Positions 25,186 through 34,044 of a stretch of DNA of 64,000 nt are shown in pieces; the first letter of the stretch is position 1, and the number at the start of each line of letters is the position of its first letter. The position numbers and the translations under genes are program-made. Location of the stretch: assembly GCF_006385175.1 (NCBI RefSeq), contig NZ_VFIY01000010.1, positions 162,900-226,899 of the forward strand, in the 5' to 3' direction. Below the pieces are notes generated by a model. That model worked only from the letters and a program-made list of their open reading frames with translations, was not told where the DNA came from and made no database searches. Source of the stretch: Emcibacter nanhaiensis (GTDB taxonomy: Bacteria; Pseudomonadota; Alphaproteobacteria; Sphingomonadales; Emcibacteraceae).

Positions 25186-26043
25186 GTGAGCAAGCAACTT
25201 GCTGGAAAAACAGCAATCATTACCGGCGGTGCCAGCGGCCTCGGCCGGGCGACGGTGGAACGCTTTATCGAGGAAGGCGCCCAGGTCGTCGTCGCCGATG
25301 TGGACAAGGAGCGTGGAGAGGAACTTGCCGAAAAGCTGGGAAATTCAGCCCGGTTCAAATCTACGGACGTCAGCGACGCGGAACAGATCCAGGAACTTGT
25401 GGATTTCGCCGTCTCGGAATTCGACGGCCTCGACATCATGTTCAACAACGCCGGCATTTCCCAGGCAATGTGCAGCCGCTTTATCGATGATGACCTGAAA
25501 GATTTCCGGAAAGTCGTCGATGTAAACCTGTTTGGCGTCATGGCCGGTTGTCAGCGAGCTGCCCGCTACATGAAAGATCATGGCGGCGGTTCCATCATCA
25601 ACAATGCGTCCGTCGCCGGTCACCTGGCCGGCTTCGGGATGATGAGTTACCGCTCGATCAAAGCCGCCGTGCTTCATTTTACCAAATGCATCGCCATGGA
25701 TTTTGCCGAATATGGCATTCGGGTGAACAGTATTTCCCCCGGTAACATTCAGACCGAAATGTCCGCCTTCCCCGTCCCGGGCATGTCTCCGGAGCAGATT
25801 GAAAAAATCAAGGAAGCCGTTACCCCGGTCCGTATGGCCGGCCAGCCGCTCAAGCGCCATGGCAAGCCGCAGGATATCGCCAACGCCGCCCTGTTCCTGG
25901 CCAGCGATATGTCTGCGCAGATCACCGGCCTTGAAATCACGGTTGACGGCGGCGCCACTGCCGGCGATCCCGTCAACCACTTCGAAGCCTTCATGGCGGC
26001 CCGGGCCAAAGTGATGGAAGAAATCAAAAATTCCGAACAATAG
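25186..26043 (+). CDS. SDR-family alcohol dehydrogenase
   Basis: A 285-residue classical short-chain dehydrogenase: TGGASGLGRATVERF, NNAG, the catalytic Ser-Tyr-Lys in NASVAGHLAGFGMMSYRSIK, and the C-terminal LFLASDMSAQITGLEITVDG block that marks FabG-like members. Start is GTG at 25186 with AGGGAGAAG upstream; the ATG 63 nt earlier lacks a good ribosome site. Between a P450 and its ferredoxin, it probably oxidises the P450-made alcohol to a ketone. Confidence 0.9.
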   Translation: MSKQLAGKTAIITGGASGLGRATVERFIEEGAQVVVADVDKERGEELAEKLGNSARFKSTDVSDAEQIQELVDFAVSEFDGLDIMFNNAGISQAMCSRFIDDDLKDFRKVVDVNLFGVMAGCQRAARYMKDHGGGSIINNASVAGHLAGFGMMSYRSIKAAVLHFTKCIAMDFAEYGIRVNSISPGNIQTEMSAFPVPGMSPEQIEKIKEAVTPVRMAGQPLKRHGKPQDIANAALFLASDMSAQITGLEITVDGGATAGDPVNHFEAFMAARAKVMEEIKNSEQ

Positions 26044-26055
26044 GAGACAGAGCTC

Positions 26056-26388
26056 ATGGAAAGGATCACGGTCACTTTCTTGCAGGAAAACGGCGAAGAG
26101 CGTGTCCTGAAAGATGTAGAAACCGGACTGACCCTGATGGAGGTCGGCCGGGACAATGGCGTAGAAGGCATTGTCGCCGACTGCGGCGGCTGCTGCGACT
26201 GCGGGACCTGCCATGTCCTTGTCGATGAAGAATGGCGGGGGATTGTCGGCCCGCCCAACGACATTGAAGCCAGCACCCTCGACCTGATGGTCCCCACCTT
26301 CGAGGAGGGCGCGAGCCGCCTGTCCTGCCAGGTGGAGCTCCGCCCGGAACTGGATGGTTTGAAGGTGAAAGTTTCCACTGAATTTTGA
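26056..26388 (+). CDS. [2Fe-2S] ferredoxin, putidaredoxin type
   Basis: A 110-residue ferredoxin. The cluster motif CGGCCDCGTCH is unusually cysteine-rich, with two extra candidate ligands beyond the three normal ones; the fourth ligand is in RLSCQVEL. It is 12 nt downstream of the SDR, in the same operon as the second P450, whose electron donor it probably is. Confidence 0.92.
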   Translation: MERITVTFLQENGEERVLKDVETGLTLMEVGRDNGVEGIVADCGGCCDCGTCHVLVDEEWRGIVGPPNDIEASTLDLMVPTFEEGASRLSCQVELRPELDGLKVKVSTEF

Positions 26389-26524
26389 TCAGGCTGGCGA
26401 CCAGATGCTGTCATCTGGCCGCACCCTGGTTTTCCTACGGTTTGGGAAACTCTCACCCCAGACCGAATGTGCCGAGAATTTATTTGTGCTAAGCTTTAAT
26501 GGCAGCGCAGGAGGCGAATAAACC

Positions 26525-27643
26525 GTGTCTGAAACAGATATTTCCCCCATAGAAGACATCATCGAGGATGCCCGCAACGGCCTGCCCTTTATCCTGGTGG
26601 ATGCGCCAGACCGGGAGAATGAAGGCGATGTGATCATTCCCGCCCAGTTTGCCACCCCCAAGCTCATCAATTTCATGGCCACCCATGCCCGCGGCCTGAT
26701 TTGCCTGGCCATGACCGGCGAACGGGCCAGGCAACTGGACCTGGGGCCGATGGTCTCTCGCAACCAGTCTGGGCACGGCACCGCCTTCACGGTCTCCATC
26801 GAGGCGCGGGAGGGCGTCACCACTGGCATTTCCGCCCAGGACCGGGCCCGGACCATTGCCGTGGCCGTCGACCCGACAAAGGACAAGGACGACATTGTCT
26901 CCCCCGGCCATGTATTTCCCCTGACCGCACGTGACGGCGGTGTGTTGCTCAGGGCCGGCCATACGGAGGCCGCCGTCGATATTTCCCGGCTGGCCGGACT
27001 GATGCCGGCGGGTGTCATTTGCGAGATCATGAATGAAGACGGCACCATGAGCCGCCTGCCCGATCTTATCAGCTTCGCCAAAAAGCATGACCTCAGGATC
27101 GGCACCATCGCCGACCTGATCGCCTATCGCCTGCAATCTGAATCTCTGCTGGAGCGGGTGGTTGAAGCACCGTTCCCCAGCCACTTCTGCGATGATTTCC
27201 GGATTATTGTTTACCGGAACCGGATCGACAACAGTGAACATCTGGCGCTGGTGCGCGGGGCAGTGCGCCCCGACGTCCCGACATTGGTCCGCGTCCATCA
27301 AGTTGACCTGGCCGTTGACCTCCTCGGGTGGAAGGAAACCCAGAAGGATTATGTGCAGACGGCGCTTCGGGCACTGGCCGAGCATGACGGACCGGCGGTT
27401 GCCGTTTTCGTCCAGGACCCCAACCCGGCTTCCCTTTCGGAACGCATCAGCGGCGGCGCCAAAGCCTATATTGATTATGCCGCCACCCACGGCTATCGCG
27501 ATTATGGCATCGGCGCCCAGATCCTGCGCGACATCGGGGTGCGGGACATGGTATTGCTCTCTTCAAGCAAGGGTAAACTCAATGCGCTGGAGGGATTCGG
27601 TCTTGCTGTTGTGGAACGTCGCCCTATTGGCGGCCGTAGTTAG
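26525..27643 (+). CDS. ribB: RibB (DHBP synthase) fused to a degenerate GTP cyclohydrolase II-like domain
   Basis: A 372-residue protein. The N-terminal domain (about 1-205) has all RibB signatures: DAPDRENEGDVIIPA, HARGLICLAM, GTAFTVSIEAREGVTTGISA and RAGHTEAAVDISRLAGL. It should convert ribulose 5-phosphate to 3,4-dihydroxy-2-butanone 4-phosphate plus formate for riboflavin. The C-terminal half aligns in position with RibA but lacks the zinc-binding cysteines (the GSLRCDCG-type segment is absent), so cyclohydrolase activity is unlikely. Start is GTG with GGAGG upstream. Being inside a flavoenzyme-rich catabolic cluster, it may boost FMN/FAD supply. Confidence 0.87.
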   Translation: MSETDISPIEDIIEDARNGLPFILVDAPDRENEGDVIIPAQFATPKLINFMATHARGLICLAMTGERARQLDLGPMVSRNQSGHGTAFTVSIEAREGVTTGISAQDRARTIAVAVDPTKDKDDIVSPGHVFPLTARDGGVLLRAGHTEAAVDISRLAGLMPAGVICEIMNEDGTMSRLPDLISFAKKHDLRIGTIADLIAYRLQSESLLERVVEAPFPSHFCDDFRIIVYRNRIDNSEHLALVRGAVRPDVPTLVRVHQVDLAVDLLGWKETQKDYVQTALRALAEHDGPAVAVFVQDPNPASLSERISGGAKAYIDYAATHGYRDYGIGAQILRDIGVRDMVLLSSSKGKLNALEGFGLAVVERRPIGGRS

Positions 27644-27687
27644 TTGTAAGACCAGATATACTGAAAGATTTAAAAGGAGGTTCGATT

Positions 27688-28524
27688 ATGACTACTGAAA
27701 CCCAAAATCCGGAAATCGGCCAGTCCATCCAGACCGGCCCTATCCTGACGAATTATCATGATGTGGGGAGCGGCGATCCCGTACTGATGATCCATGGGTC
27801 CGGTCCCGGGGTGAGCGCCTGGGCCAACTGGCGCCTGACACTGGGGAACCTCAAATCCGACTTCCGCATGCTTGCCCTGGATATGGCCGGGTTCGGCTAT
27901 ACCGAGTCTCCGGAGGGTATGGAATTTACCCGGGAAGTCTGGCTTCAACAGATGGTGGACTTTCTCGACGCGCTGGGACTGGAACGGGTTCATGTGATCG
28001 GCAACTCGTTTGGCGGCTCCATGGCGCTGGCGCTGGCGATCGCCCATCCGGAGCGGGTCAACAAGATGGTCCTGATGGGCGCCGTCGGTGTGCCCTTTGA
28101 GCTGACTTATGGCCTGGATGCGGTCTGGGGCTATGAACCCTCTGTTGAAAATATGGACGCCATCCTGCGCATCTTTGCCTATGACCAGTCGCTGATCGGT
28201 GAAGAACTGGCAAAGCTGCGCTATGAGGCCAGCATCCGCCCCGGCATCCAGGAAGCCTTTTCCAGCATGTTCCCGGCGCCGCGCCAGCGCTGGGTCGACG
28301 CCATGGCCCATGAGGAAAAGGATATCCGCGCCATTCCTCATAAAACGCTGATGATCCACGGCCGCGACGACAAGGTCATTCCACTGTCCACCTCCATGAC
28401 CCTGCTGGACTGGATCGACAACAGCCAGCTGCATGTGTTCGGCCGCTGCGGCCACTGGACCCAGATCGAGCATTCCGACTCCTTCTGCCGGACGGTCAGC
28501 GGCTTCCTCAAAGAGACGCCCTGA
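27688..28524 (+). CDS. Alpha/beta hydrolase, meta-cleavage product hydrolase (DmpD/XylF/HsaD type)
   Basis: A 278-residue hydrolase of the C-C bond (MCP) family. The oxyanion region is HGSGPGVSAWANWR, the nucleophile is Ser107 in GNSFGG, the acid is Asp228 in GRDDKVIP and the base is His256 in CGHWTQIEH. These enzymes hydrolyse ring-opened meta-cleavage products to 2-hydroxypenta-2,4-dienoate and an acid. A very strong ribosome site (AAAAGGAGG) precedes the ATG. It would act after the catechol 2,3-dioxygenase encoded at 34.0-35.0 kb and feed the DmpEFG-like genes at 57-60 kb. Confidence 0.9.
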   Translation: MTTETQNPEIGQSIQTGPILTNYHDVGSGDPVLMIHGSGPGVSAWANWRLTLGNLKSDFRMLALDMAGFGYTESPEGMEFTREVWLQQMVDFLDALGLERVHVIGNSFGGSMALALAIAHPERVNKMVLMGAVGVPFELTYGLDAVWGYEPSVENMDAILRIFAYDQSLIGEELAKLRYEASIRPGIQEAFSSMFPAPRQRWVDAMAHEEKDIRAIPHKTLMIHGRDDKVIPLSTSMTLLDWIDNSQLHVFGRCGHWTQIEHSDSFCRTVSGFLKETP

Positions 28525-28534
28525 GACCGGACCC

Positions 28535-29491
28535 ATGACCATGGAGCAGTTCCGGATCGATCCCAACGAGCTCGCCATCGGCTGGCAAGGCGATGGCAGG
28601 CCGCTGGGAATTATCGATCTGGACCGGTCAGGCGATATCCCCGCCAACATACTCCTGCCGCCGTTCCCGGTGATCGGTATCGGCACCCCCTGGCATCCGC
28701 TTGCCGGGCAGGTCGATGTCTTGGTCGAACCGCCGATCACCCTGGATACTCTGGCGCAGTCGATCACGGCCAGCCCGCACAGCGCGGCCATTGTCACCCA
28801 GGTGCTGCGAACCATTGAAAATCTGCCGGTGATGGCGGCGCTTGCCCATGAATCCCTTGCCTACGGCCTGCTGCAGGCCAGCGCCGAGCATACAGAGTGG
28901 CTTGAGGAAAACTCCGGCCGTCACAAGGACAACGCTATACCGGCGGGAAATGTGGAACTGGCCCGGGATGGAAATACACTCCATATCCTACTCGATCGCC
29001 CAGTGGCGCGAAATGCCATCGATGCCGGCATGCGCGACACCCTGCGCGAGGCCTTCGAGATTGCCGCCATGGATCCGGAGATCGAGACTGTGCGGATGGA
29101 AGGCGTCGGCAAAGCCTTCTGTGTCGGCGCCGACCTTTCTGAATTCGGCACCACCCGGGACCCGGCCCTGGCGCATATGATCCGCCTGCAGACCCTGCCG
29201 GCCCATGCCATCGCCAGATGCCCGGATAAATTTGAAGCCCATATCCAGGGGGCCTGCGTCGGTTCCGGGCTGGAGATGGCCGCTTTTGCCACGCGGATTA
29301 CGGCGACCATAGACGCCTGGTTTCACCTGCCGGAACTGGCCATGGGCGTCATGCCCGGCGCCGGTGGCTGTGTTTCAGTGTCGCGCCGGATCGGGCGGCA
29401 GCGGGCAGCACTGATGATCCTGTCAGGCAAACGCCTCAATGCGCAGACGGCTCTGGAGTGGGGACTGGTCGACGCGGTCATAGACGACTGA
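28535..29491 (+). CDS. Crotonase-fold enoyl-CoA hydratase/isomerase with N-terminal extension
   Basis: About 318 residues. The crotonase domain occupies roughly residues 140-318. Both catalytic Glu positions seem kept: one in GACVGSGLEMAA and one in FHLPELAMGVMPGAGG. The approximately 130-residue N-terminal part is not a standard crotonase segment and has no motif I recognise. The ATG at 28535 starts 11 nt after the hydrolase stop; a second ATG follows two codons later. Its 3' end overlaps the convergent amidohydrolase by 69 bp. It probably acts on a CoA thioester produced by the neighbouring ligase or CoA-transferase. Confidence 0.82.
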   Translation: MTMEQFRIDPNELAIGWQGDGRPLGIIDLDRSGDIPANILLPPFPVIGIGTPWHPLAGQVDVLVEPPITLDTLAQSITASPHSAAIVTQVLRTIENLPVMAALAHESLAYGLLQASAEHTEWLEENSGRHKDNAIPAGNVELARDGNTLHILLDRPVARNAIDAGMRDTLREAFEIAAMDPEIETVRMEGVGKAFCVGADLSEFGTTRDPALAHMIRLQTLPAHAIARCPDKFEAHIQGACVGSGLEMAAFATRITATIDAWFHLPELAMGVMPGAGGCVSVSRRIGRQRAALMILSGKRLNAQTALEWGLVDAVIDD

Positions 29492-30847
29492 GCCGCCGAT
29501 AATCGTCGCCCGGACATATTCCGCGCTCAACCGTTTACGTGCCTCAGTCCAGGACCGGTCGAGCAGGCACAGGTCGGCCGGTGCCTCGACCTCGATATTG
29601 CGGGTACGGGCCAGGTCGACCGGATCGGCCAGATAAAGGTCAAGCGCCTCCTCCGGCGTCAAGGCCTCATCCACCCCCATGATGTAACCGTCGCTGGTGG
29701 ATCTGGAAATCGCCGCCGCCATACTGGCCCAGGGATCAGGTTTCCCAAACGGCGCATCGCTGCCCGCGGCGAGCGAAACCCCGGCGTCAATAAAAGCTTT
29801 CAGGCGGTACAGATAAGGCTGGTCCCGCACTTCCACATCCTGCCGGTAACGATCTCCCCGCTCGGCGATGAAATGCGGCTGGGAGACGACCCGGAGCCCC
29901 ATCCGGGCGATCTGCGCCAGCAGAGGGTCCGGCGTCACCGAGGCATGCTCGATCCGGTCGCCCGGCATTGTTCCCGCCTCCTCCAGCATCGCGAGAGCGA
30001 AAACCAGTTCGGTCTCGGTGACACAATGGATGGCAACCGGGCGACCCTGCTCATGGGCCGTCTGGATAAAGGAAATGACGCTCTCCATTTCCGGCAATTC
30101 CGCTTCATGCAGATGAAGCTTGGCCGGACCGAGCTGCAGCCCGTCATCAAAGCCTGCCTCTGTCAGCTTCAGTGTCCCGGCGAGAAGACAATGTTGCAAG
30201 AGCCTCCCCGCCTGCTGCTGGGCATGGAAATGGTGCGCCATCTCGGGGTCGTTGGCCGGCGACATGTCGGTAATGCCGGTCACGCCATGAGAGGCCAGTT
30301 CGGCGCTAATGTCAGCAAAATCAGGCGGCGTGCTGCCCAGCGCCTGTTTCAGCCAGCCGTCCTCGTCGAACAGACGGCCGGTAAACTTTCCCGTCACCTT
30401 TTCCAGCCCCGGCGGCGGTGCCGACTGGGCCAACAAAATATCCAGCGCAGCCGAATTGAGGAACCACATGCGCCCGCCACGATGCTGGATCCGCACCGGC
30501 CGATCTCCGGCCATCCGGTCCAAGGTTCCGGCGTCGAGCATGCCGGCCACGCTTTCATGGTAGCCGATGCCGCGGAGCCAGCCCATCCCCGGTTCGGCGA
30601 GCCGGGCGGCCAACGCCTCCTTATTTTGAACTTCCGGCGGTCCGCACAGGACTGAGGAGCGCCTCGCCGCCAAGGCGGCCAGATGGATGTGATGATCATG
30701 CAGTCCCGGCAGCAGGGCGCTGCCGTCCGCCTCCAGAACTTCCTCTCCAACACCGGGTTTAAGCGCCCCGATGTCGACGATCCTGCCCTGGAACAGGCGC
30801 AGGTCGGCCACTCCCTGAGCGTAAATTTCCGCGTTCCGGATCAGCAT
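29423..30847 (-). CDS. Amidohydrolase family protein (YtcJ-like, Amidohydro_3)
   Basis: About 474 residues. The metal-binding strand LPGLHDHHIHLAALAARR carries the HxH motif; later VAIHCVTETE and GDRIEHASV supply other candidate metal ligands, and AAGSDAPFG the catalytic Asp. This is the N-substituted formamide deformylase-like group. The ATG at 30847 has AAAGGAG upstream and overlaps the stop of the CoA-transferase gene by 7 nt, so the two are translated together. In a CoA-ester module a ring-opening or hydrolytic role is possible; the substrate is unknown. Confidence 0.83.
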   Translation of the reverse strand: MLIRNAEIYAQGVADLRLFQGRIVDIGALKPGVGEEVLEADGSALLPGLHDHHIHLAALAARRSSVLCGPPEVQNKEALAARLAEPGMGWLRGIGYHESVAGMLDAGTLDRMAGDRPVRIQHRGGRMWFLNSAALDILLAQSAPPPGLEKVTGKFTGRLFDEDGWLKQALGSTPPDFADISAELASHGVTGITDMSPANDPEMAHHFHAQQQAGRLLQHCLLAGTLKLTEAGFDDGLQLGPAKLHLHEAELPEMESVISFIQTAHEQGRPVAIHCVTETELVFALAMLEEAGTMPGDRIEHASVTPDPLLAQIARMGLRVVSQPHFIAERGDRYRQDVEVRDQPYLYRLKAFIDAGVSLAAGSDAPFGKPDPWASMAAAISRSTSDGYIMGVDEALTPEEALDLYLADPVDLARTRNIEVEAPADLCLLDRSWTEARKRLSAEYVRATIIGGSVVYDRVDQSPLQSRLRIEAFA

Positions 30848-32022
30848 GCCGCTTCTCCTTTCAGCCACAGACTAGTATCGCTGCCCAGCGGATGCACTTC
30901 GCCAACAGAACGTGACCGGGTTCCAGGGAACGGCTGTCCGTTCGAAGCCGCCCAATTGCGAAACGACTGTTCCAGGCCTTCGGGATCTCGCTTGCGTTCG
31001 GCCGCCAGGGCTTCGGCGACAATGCCGCTCATGGACAGGAAAATCCGGGCGCCTTTGCCAGAAGTCCACCGTTCCCAAGCGGTCCGCGCGGCCAGAATTC
31101 CGGTCAGGGGGTCGGCGATGGCGTCGCCGACAAAACCAATCTTGCCACTCGCCTCATAGAGTGCCCGGGTCAGGCCGCCGGCAACGCCGCAGTCATCACC
31201 GAACCCGACCCAGTTGGCCGCCTCACCAACCGCGCCATGGCCGGTGATGCTGAGCCACACCAGGCCGGGAACCTCTCGCACCAGAGCGGCGGCATCGATC
31301 CCCAATTGCCGCAACGCCCGCGGCCGGGCTGCTTCGACAACAATATCCGCCAGCCGGAGCAGCTTCAATAAGGCGTCCCGGTCTTCGGCATCCTGCAGGT
31401 CGACCATGACGCTGTCCTTGCCCTGGTTCAGCAGGGTAAACAGCGCTTTGTCCCCGGTCCGCATGCTGTCGGTGCGGCGATGGCTTTCCACCTTGACCAC
31501 CCGGGCCCCGGCCAGTCCCAGCAGGTGGCTGGACAATGGCCCGGCCCACAGGCCGGACAGGTCGATGACCAGCGGCGGATGATGCCGGACCGAAGAAATA
31601 CGTCCTTCCTCTTCTATCTGGATCACCGGACTTAAAAGCTCTTCCCTGTCGGCGGCAATCGCCAGTCCCATTTCCCGACCCCGCCGGACCAGCGGCAGGC
31701 ACTCGCACTGGGAAATAACCTGCGCGATCGCCTCTTCCCGGCGGAAATCCGCGTCTGCATCACAAAACAGCGCCGGCAGCAGATCCCGATCGTCGGGCCG
31801 GGCCAGGTTGAGGGTGACCCAGCCGTCGCGCGCCTGAAACAGGCGGCTTCCACCGCCGGCAGAGGTCCGGCCGGGAAGGGAAAACCCATTCAGGCCAGCG
31901 CGCTCGCCCAGCAGGGTGGCACCGGTCAAAGCTGCAACTTCAGGGGAGTGTGTGGCTTTGGCAAGACCGACGAGCTGCTCATGGGCCCAATTGGAGAGGG
32001 GGATGGTCAGCTCGTCCGTCAT
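30841..32022 (-). CDS. CaiB/BaiF-type CoA-transferase with apparently permuted domain order
   Basis: About 394 residues. The Rossmann-like CaiB start segment, usually near residue 10, lies instead at about residues 185-215 (VIDLSGLWAGPLSSHLLGLA then VVKVES). The usual second-domain segment (GSRLFQARDGWVTLNLARPD) comes first, at about 55-75. The candidate catalytic Asp is in GFVGDAIADPLTG. The order suggests a circular permutation rather than a truncation. Start at 32022, one base after the ligase stop, so it is coupled to ligase and amidohydrolase. It should move CoA between carboxylic acids, if active. Confidence 0.78.
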   Translation of the reverse strand: MTDELTIPLSNWAHEQLVGLAKATHSPEVAALTGATLLGERAGLNGFSLPGRTSAGGGSRLFQARDGWVTLNLARPDDRDLLPALFCDADADFRREEAIAQVISQCECLPLVRRGREMGLAIAADREELLSPVIQIEEEGRISSVRHHPPLVIDLSGLWAGPLSSHLLGLAGARVVKVESHRRTDSMRTGDKALFTLLNQGKDSVMVDLQDAEDRDALLKLLRLADIVVEAARPRALRQLGIDAAALVREVPGLVWLSITGHGAVGEAANWVGFGDDCGVAGGLTRALYEASGKIGFVGDAIADPLTGILAARTAWERWTSGKGARIFLSMSGIVAEALAAERKRDPEGLEQSFRNWAASNGQPFPGTRSRSVGEVHPLGSDTSLWLKGEAAC

Positions 32023-32023
32023 T

Positions 32024-33523
32024 TCAGTCACTGGAAAACATGGTTTTGATTTTGCGCCGCAGCAGCTTGCCCATTTCATTATAGGGCAGCTCAGGGGTAA
32101 ACAGAATCTCCTCCGGCACGCGGGAGGAGCGGAGCCTGTCGCGGATCAGTTGCTTCAGTTCGTTTTCCCCGGGCTGCGCGTGCCCCTCGCGGACTACCGC
32201 GGCAACCCCGACCGCTTCGCCCCATTCCGCCGACGGCACCGCCACCGCGGCCGCATCGGCAATGGCCGGATGGGTCAGCAGCACATCCTCGATCTCGCCG
32301 GGGGAGATATTCTCCCCGCCACGGACAATGACATCGTCAGCACGGCCGGACAGAAACAGATAGCCGCCCTCATCGAGATAACCGGCATCGCGGGTCGGGA
32401 ACCAGCCATCCTTGTCAAGGGCGCTGCGCTCGCGATATTCGCCCGACACCTGCTCGCCGCGGACGTAGATTTCACCGCGTTCACCGACGGGAACGGCCCG
32501 GCCCTCTTCATCGCGGATTTCCAGTTCGATGGTCGGCAGGGGACGCCCTACCGAACCCAGGCGGGCCTGAACCTTCGGATCGTCGGACTCATAGGCCTCG
32601 CGATGATCGTCCGGTCCCAGCAGGGAAATGGTGGAACTGGTTTCAGTTAAGCCATACGCATTGGTGAAACCGGTCTCAGGAAACAGGTCCAGCGCCCGCC
32701 GGATCAGTTCGATCGGCATTTTGCCGCCGCCATAGGCGATGGATCGCAGCGACGACAGGTCCGGCGCATCGCCTTTATCCATCTGCTCCACGATCCGTGA
32801 CAACATGGTCGGCACCACAAAGGCGTTGCTCGCCTTTTCCCGGGAGGCCAGCTCGAGCCAGGCTTCGGGACTGAAGGCGGGCAGCATCAGGATCTTGCGC
32901 TGGGTATAAATAGAACTGATCAGGGCGGCGGTGCCGGCAATATGATAGGGCGGCACACTGACCAGCGCTGCAGTGCCTTCGGGCGCGGAAGCGAATTCCG
33001 CTGTGCCCAGAATATAAGAGACCAGATTGGAATGGCGCAGGATCGCTGCTTTGGGCGCACCGGTGGTGCCACTGGTAAAGAGCTGGACCGCGACGCCGTC
33101 CCCTTCGGTTTCCTCTTCCGACGCGGTTTTGCCTGCTTCCACCGCCGCGGCGATAAAATCCGCCCGGCTGTAAAGCTGGTTGTCCGAACTGGAATAGAGC
33201 CGGTCAACGCGTTCGATATCGCCGACGATAAACGCCGGCGTGATGCGCTCAATCAGGCCTGCCAGATCCTTGTCCGCCAGGCGATAGTTCAGCGGTACAT
33301 AGGGCACACCGGCAAGAGCAGCGCCAAACAGGGTCATGACGGCCGCCGCGCTGCTTTCATCCAGCAGGGCCACATTGGTGCAGCCGCTCTTGCGGATCAG
33401 GTCGGCCGCCCCGCGGGCGCCGGCCAGCAGTTCGGCATAACTCCAGTGTTTGCCTTCACAGACCAGGCCTATGCGATCCGGAGCGGCATCGGCAGACATT
33501 TGCAGAAACAGAGCAATATTCAT
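32024..33523 (-). CDS. AMP-dependent acyl-CoA synthetase (class I adenylate-forming)
   Basis: A 499-residue ligase of normal length. The P-loop-like A3 motif is LFTSGTTGAPKAAIL (about 160-175), with NAYGLTETSSTI, the hinge SGRADDVIVRGGENISPGEI and the C-terminal catalytic Lys in YNEMGKLLRR. It activates a carboxylic acid, likely a cyclic or ring-cleaved intermediate, to its CoA thioester. It is the first large gene of a tight minus-strand operon with the CaiB-like and amidohydrolase genes. Confidence 0.92.
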   Translation of the reverse strand: MNIALFLQMSADAAPDRIGLVCEGKHWSYAELLAGARGAADLIRKSGCTNVALLDESSAAAVMTLFGAALAGVPYVPLNYRLADKDLAGLIERITPAFIVGDIERVDRLYSSSDNQLYSRADFIAAAVEAGKTASEEETEGDGVAVQLFTSGTTGAPKAAILRHSNLVSYILGTAEFASAPEGTAALVSVPPYHIAGTAALISSIYTQRKILMLPAFSPEAWLELASREKASNAFVVPTMLSRIVEQMDKGDAPDLSSLRSIAYGGGKMPIELIRRALDLFPETGFTNAYGLTETSSTISLLGPDDHREAYESDDPKVQARLGSVGRPLPTIELEIRDEEGRAVPVGERGEIYVRGEQVSGEYRERSALDKDGWFPTRDAGYLDEGGYLFLSGRADDVIVRGGENISPGEIEDVLLTHPAIADAAAVAVPSAEWGEAVGVAAVVREGHAQPGENELKQLIRDRLRSSRVPEEILFTPELPYNEMGKLLRRKIKTMFSSD

Positions 33524-33535
33524 GAGATTTTTTCT

Positions 33536-33826
33536 TCAGTCTGAGGAGGGAAGCGGTTTCGCTTCTTTGGGCGCCATGGCGACGCCGTCAATGGAAAGCG
33601 ATCCCTTGCCCGGCTTTACACAAAGAAGTTCAAACTTGCCGTCGGCATCCACATAGCGCTTGCCCATCAGGGTGCCGCCAGCATGCTCGTCACTGAGCTG
33701 TCCCGGTGCCTCGGGCTTCTGTTCCACCATCGGTGCCCCGCCGCATTCAACGGTGCCGTCGCCGCAACGCACCACCATGACTTCTGTATCGCAAACCGCA
33801 CTTTTTAACTTTGTACCTGGCTTCAT
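33536..33826 (-). CDS. Small conserved protein of unknown function
   Basis: A 96-residue protein from the ATG at 33826. An alternative ATG at 33856 has an equally good GGAGG site and would add 10 residues. The sequence holds three regularly placed cysteines (AVCDTEVMVV, ECGGAPM, LLCVKPGKGSL), which could bind metal, but no domain is recognised. It lies 12 nt before the acyl-CoA ligase and is probably co-transcribed with it, so it may be an accessory protein of the CoA-ligase module. Confidence 0.65.
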   Translation of the reverse strand: MKPGTKLKSAVCDTEVMVVRCGDGTVECGGAPMVEQKPEAPGQLSDEHAGGTLMGKRYVDADGKFELLCVKPGKGSLSIDGVAMAPKEAKPLPSSD

Positions 33827-33979
33827 TCCTCTTTCCTTACAGGTTGCGTCAGGCATAACCGCCCTCCGCTTTCACGTTCAAATTCTACCTCACTCCGGTC
33901 CCTGAGTTAAAGCAACTTTGCCATTTTCAGCAATGTGTCCGCAATGAGGAACAGTTTCTATATTTTTCCCGACAACGCG

Positions 33980-34005
33980 AGGGGGTGGATGTCACCATTC
34001 ACCCC
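33980..34005 (-). terminator. Hairpin downstream of the catechol dioxygenase operon
   Basis: A 7-bp stem (GGGGGTG at 33980-33986 and CACCCCC at 33999-34005) lies 39 bases past the dioxygenase stop on the minus strand. No U-tract follows. Confidence 0.4.
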
Positions 34006-34044
34006 CCTGCTTGTGCCGGAAAGGCACTCCTCTTCACTGACCGG

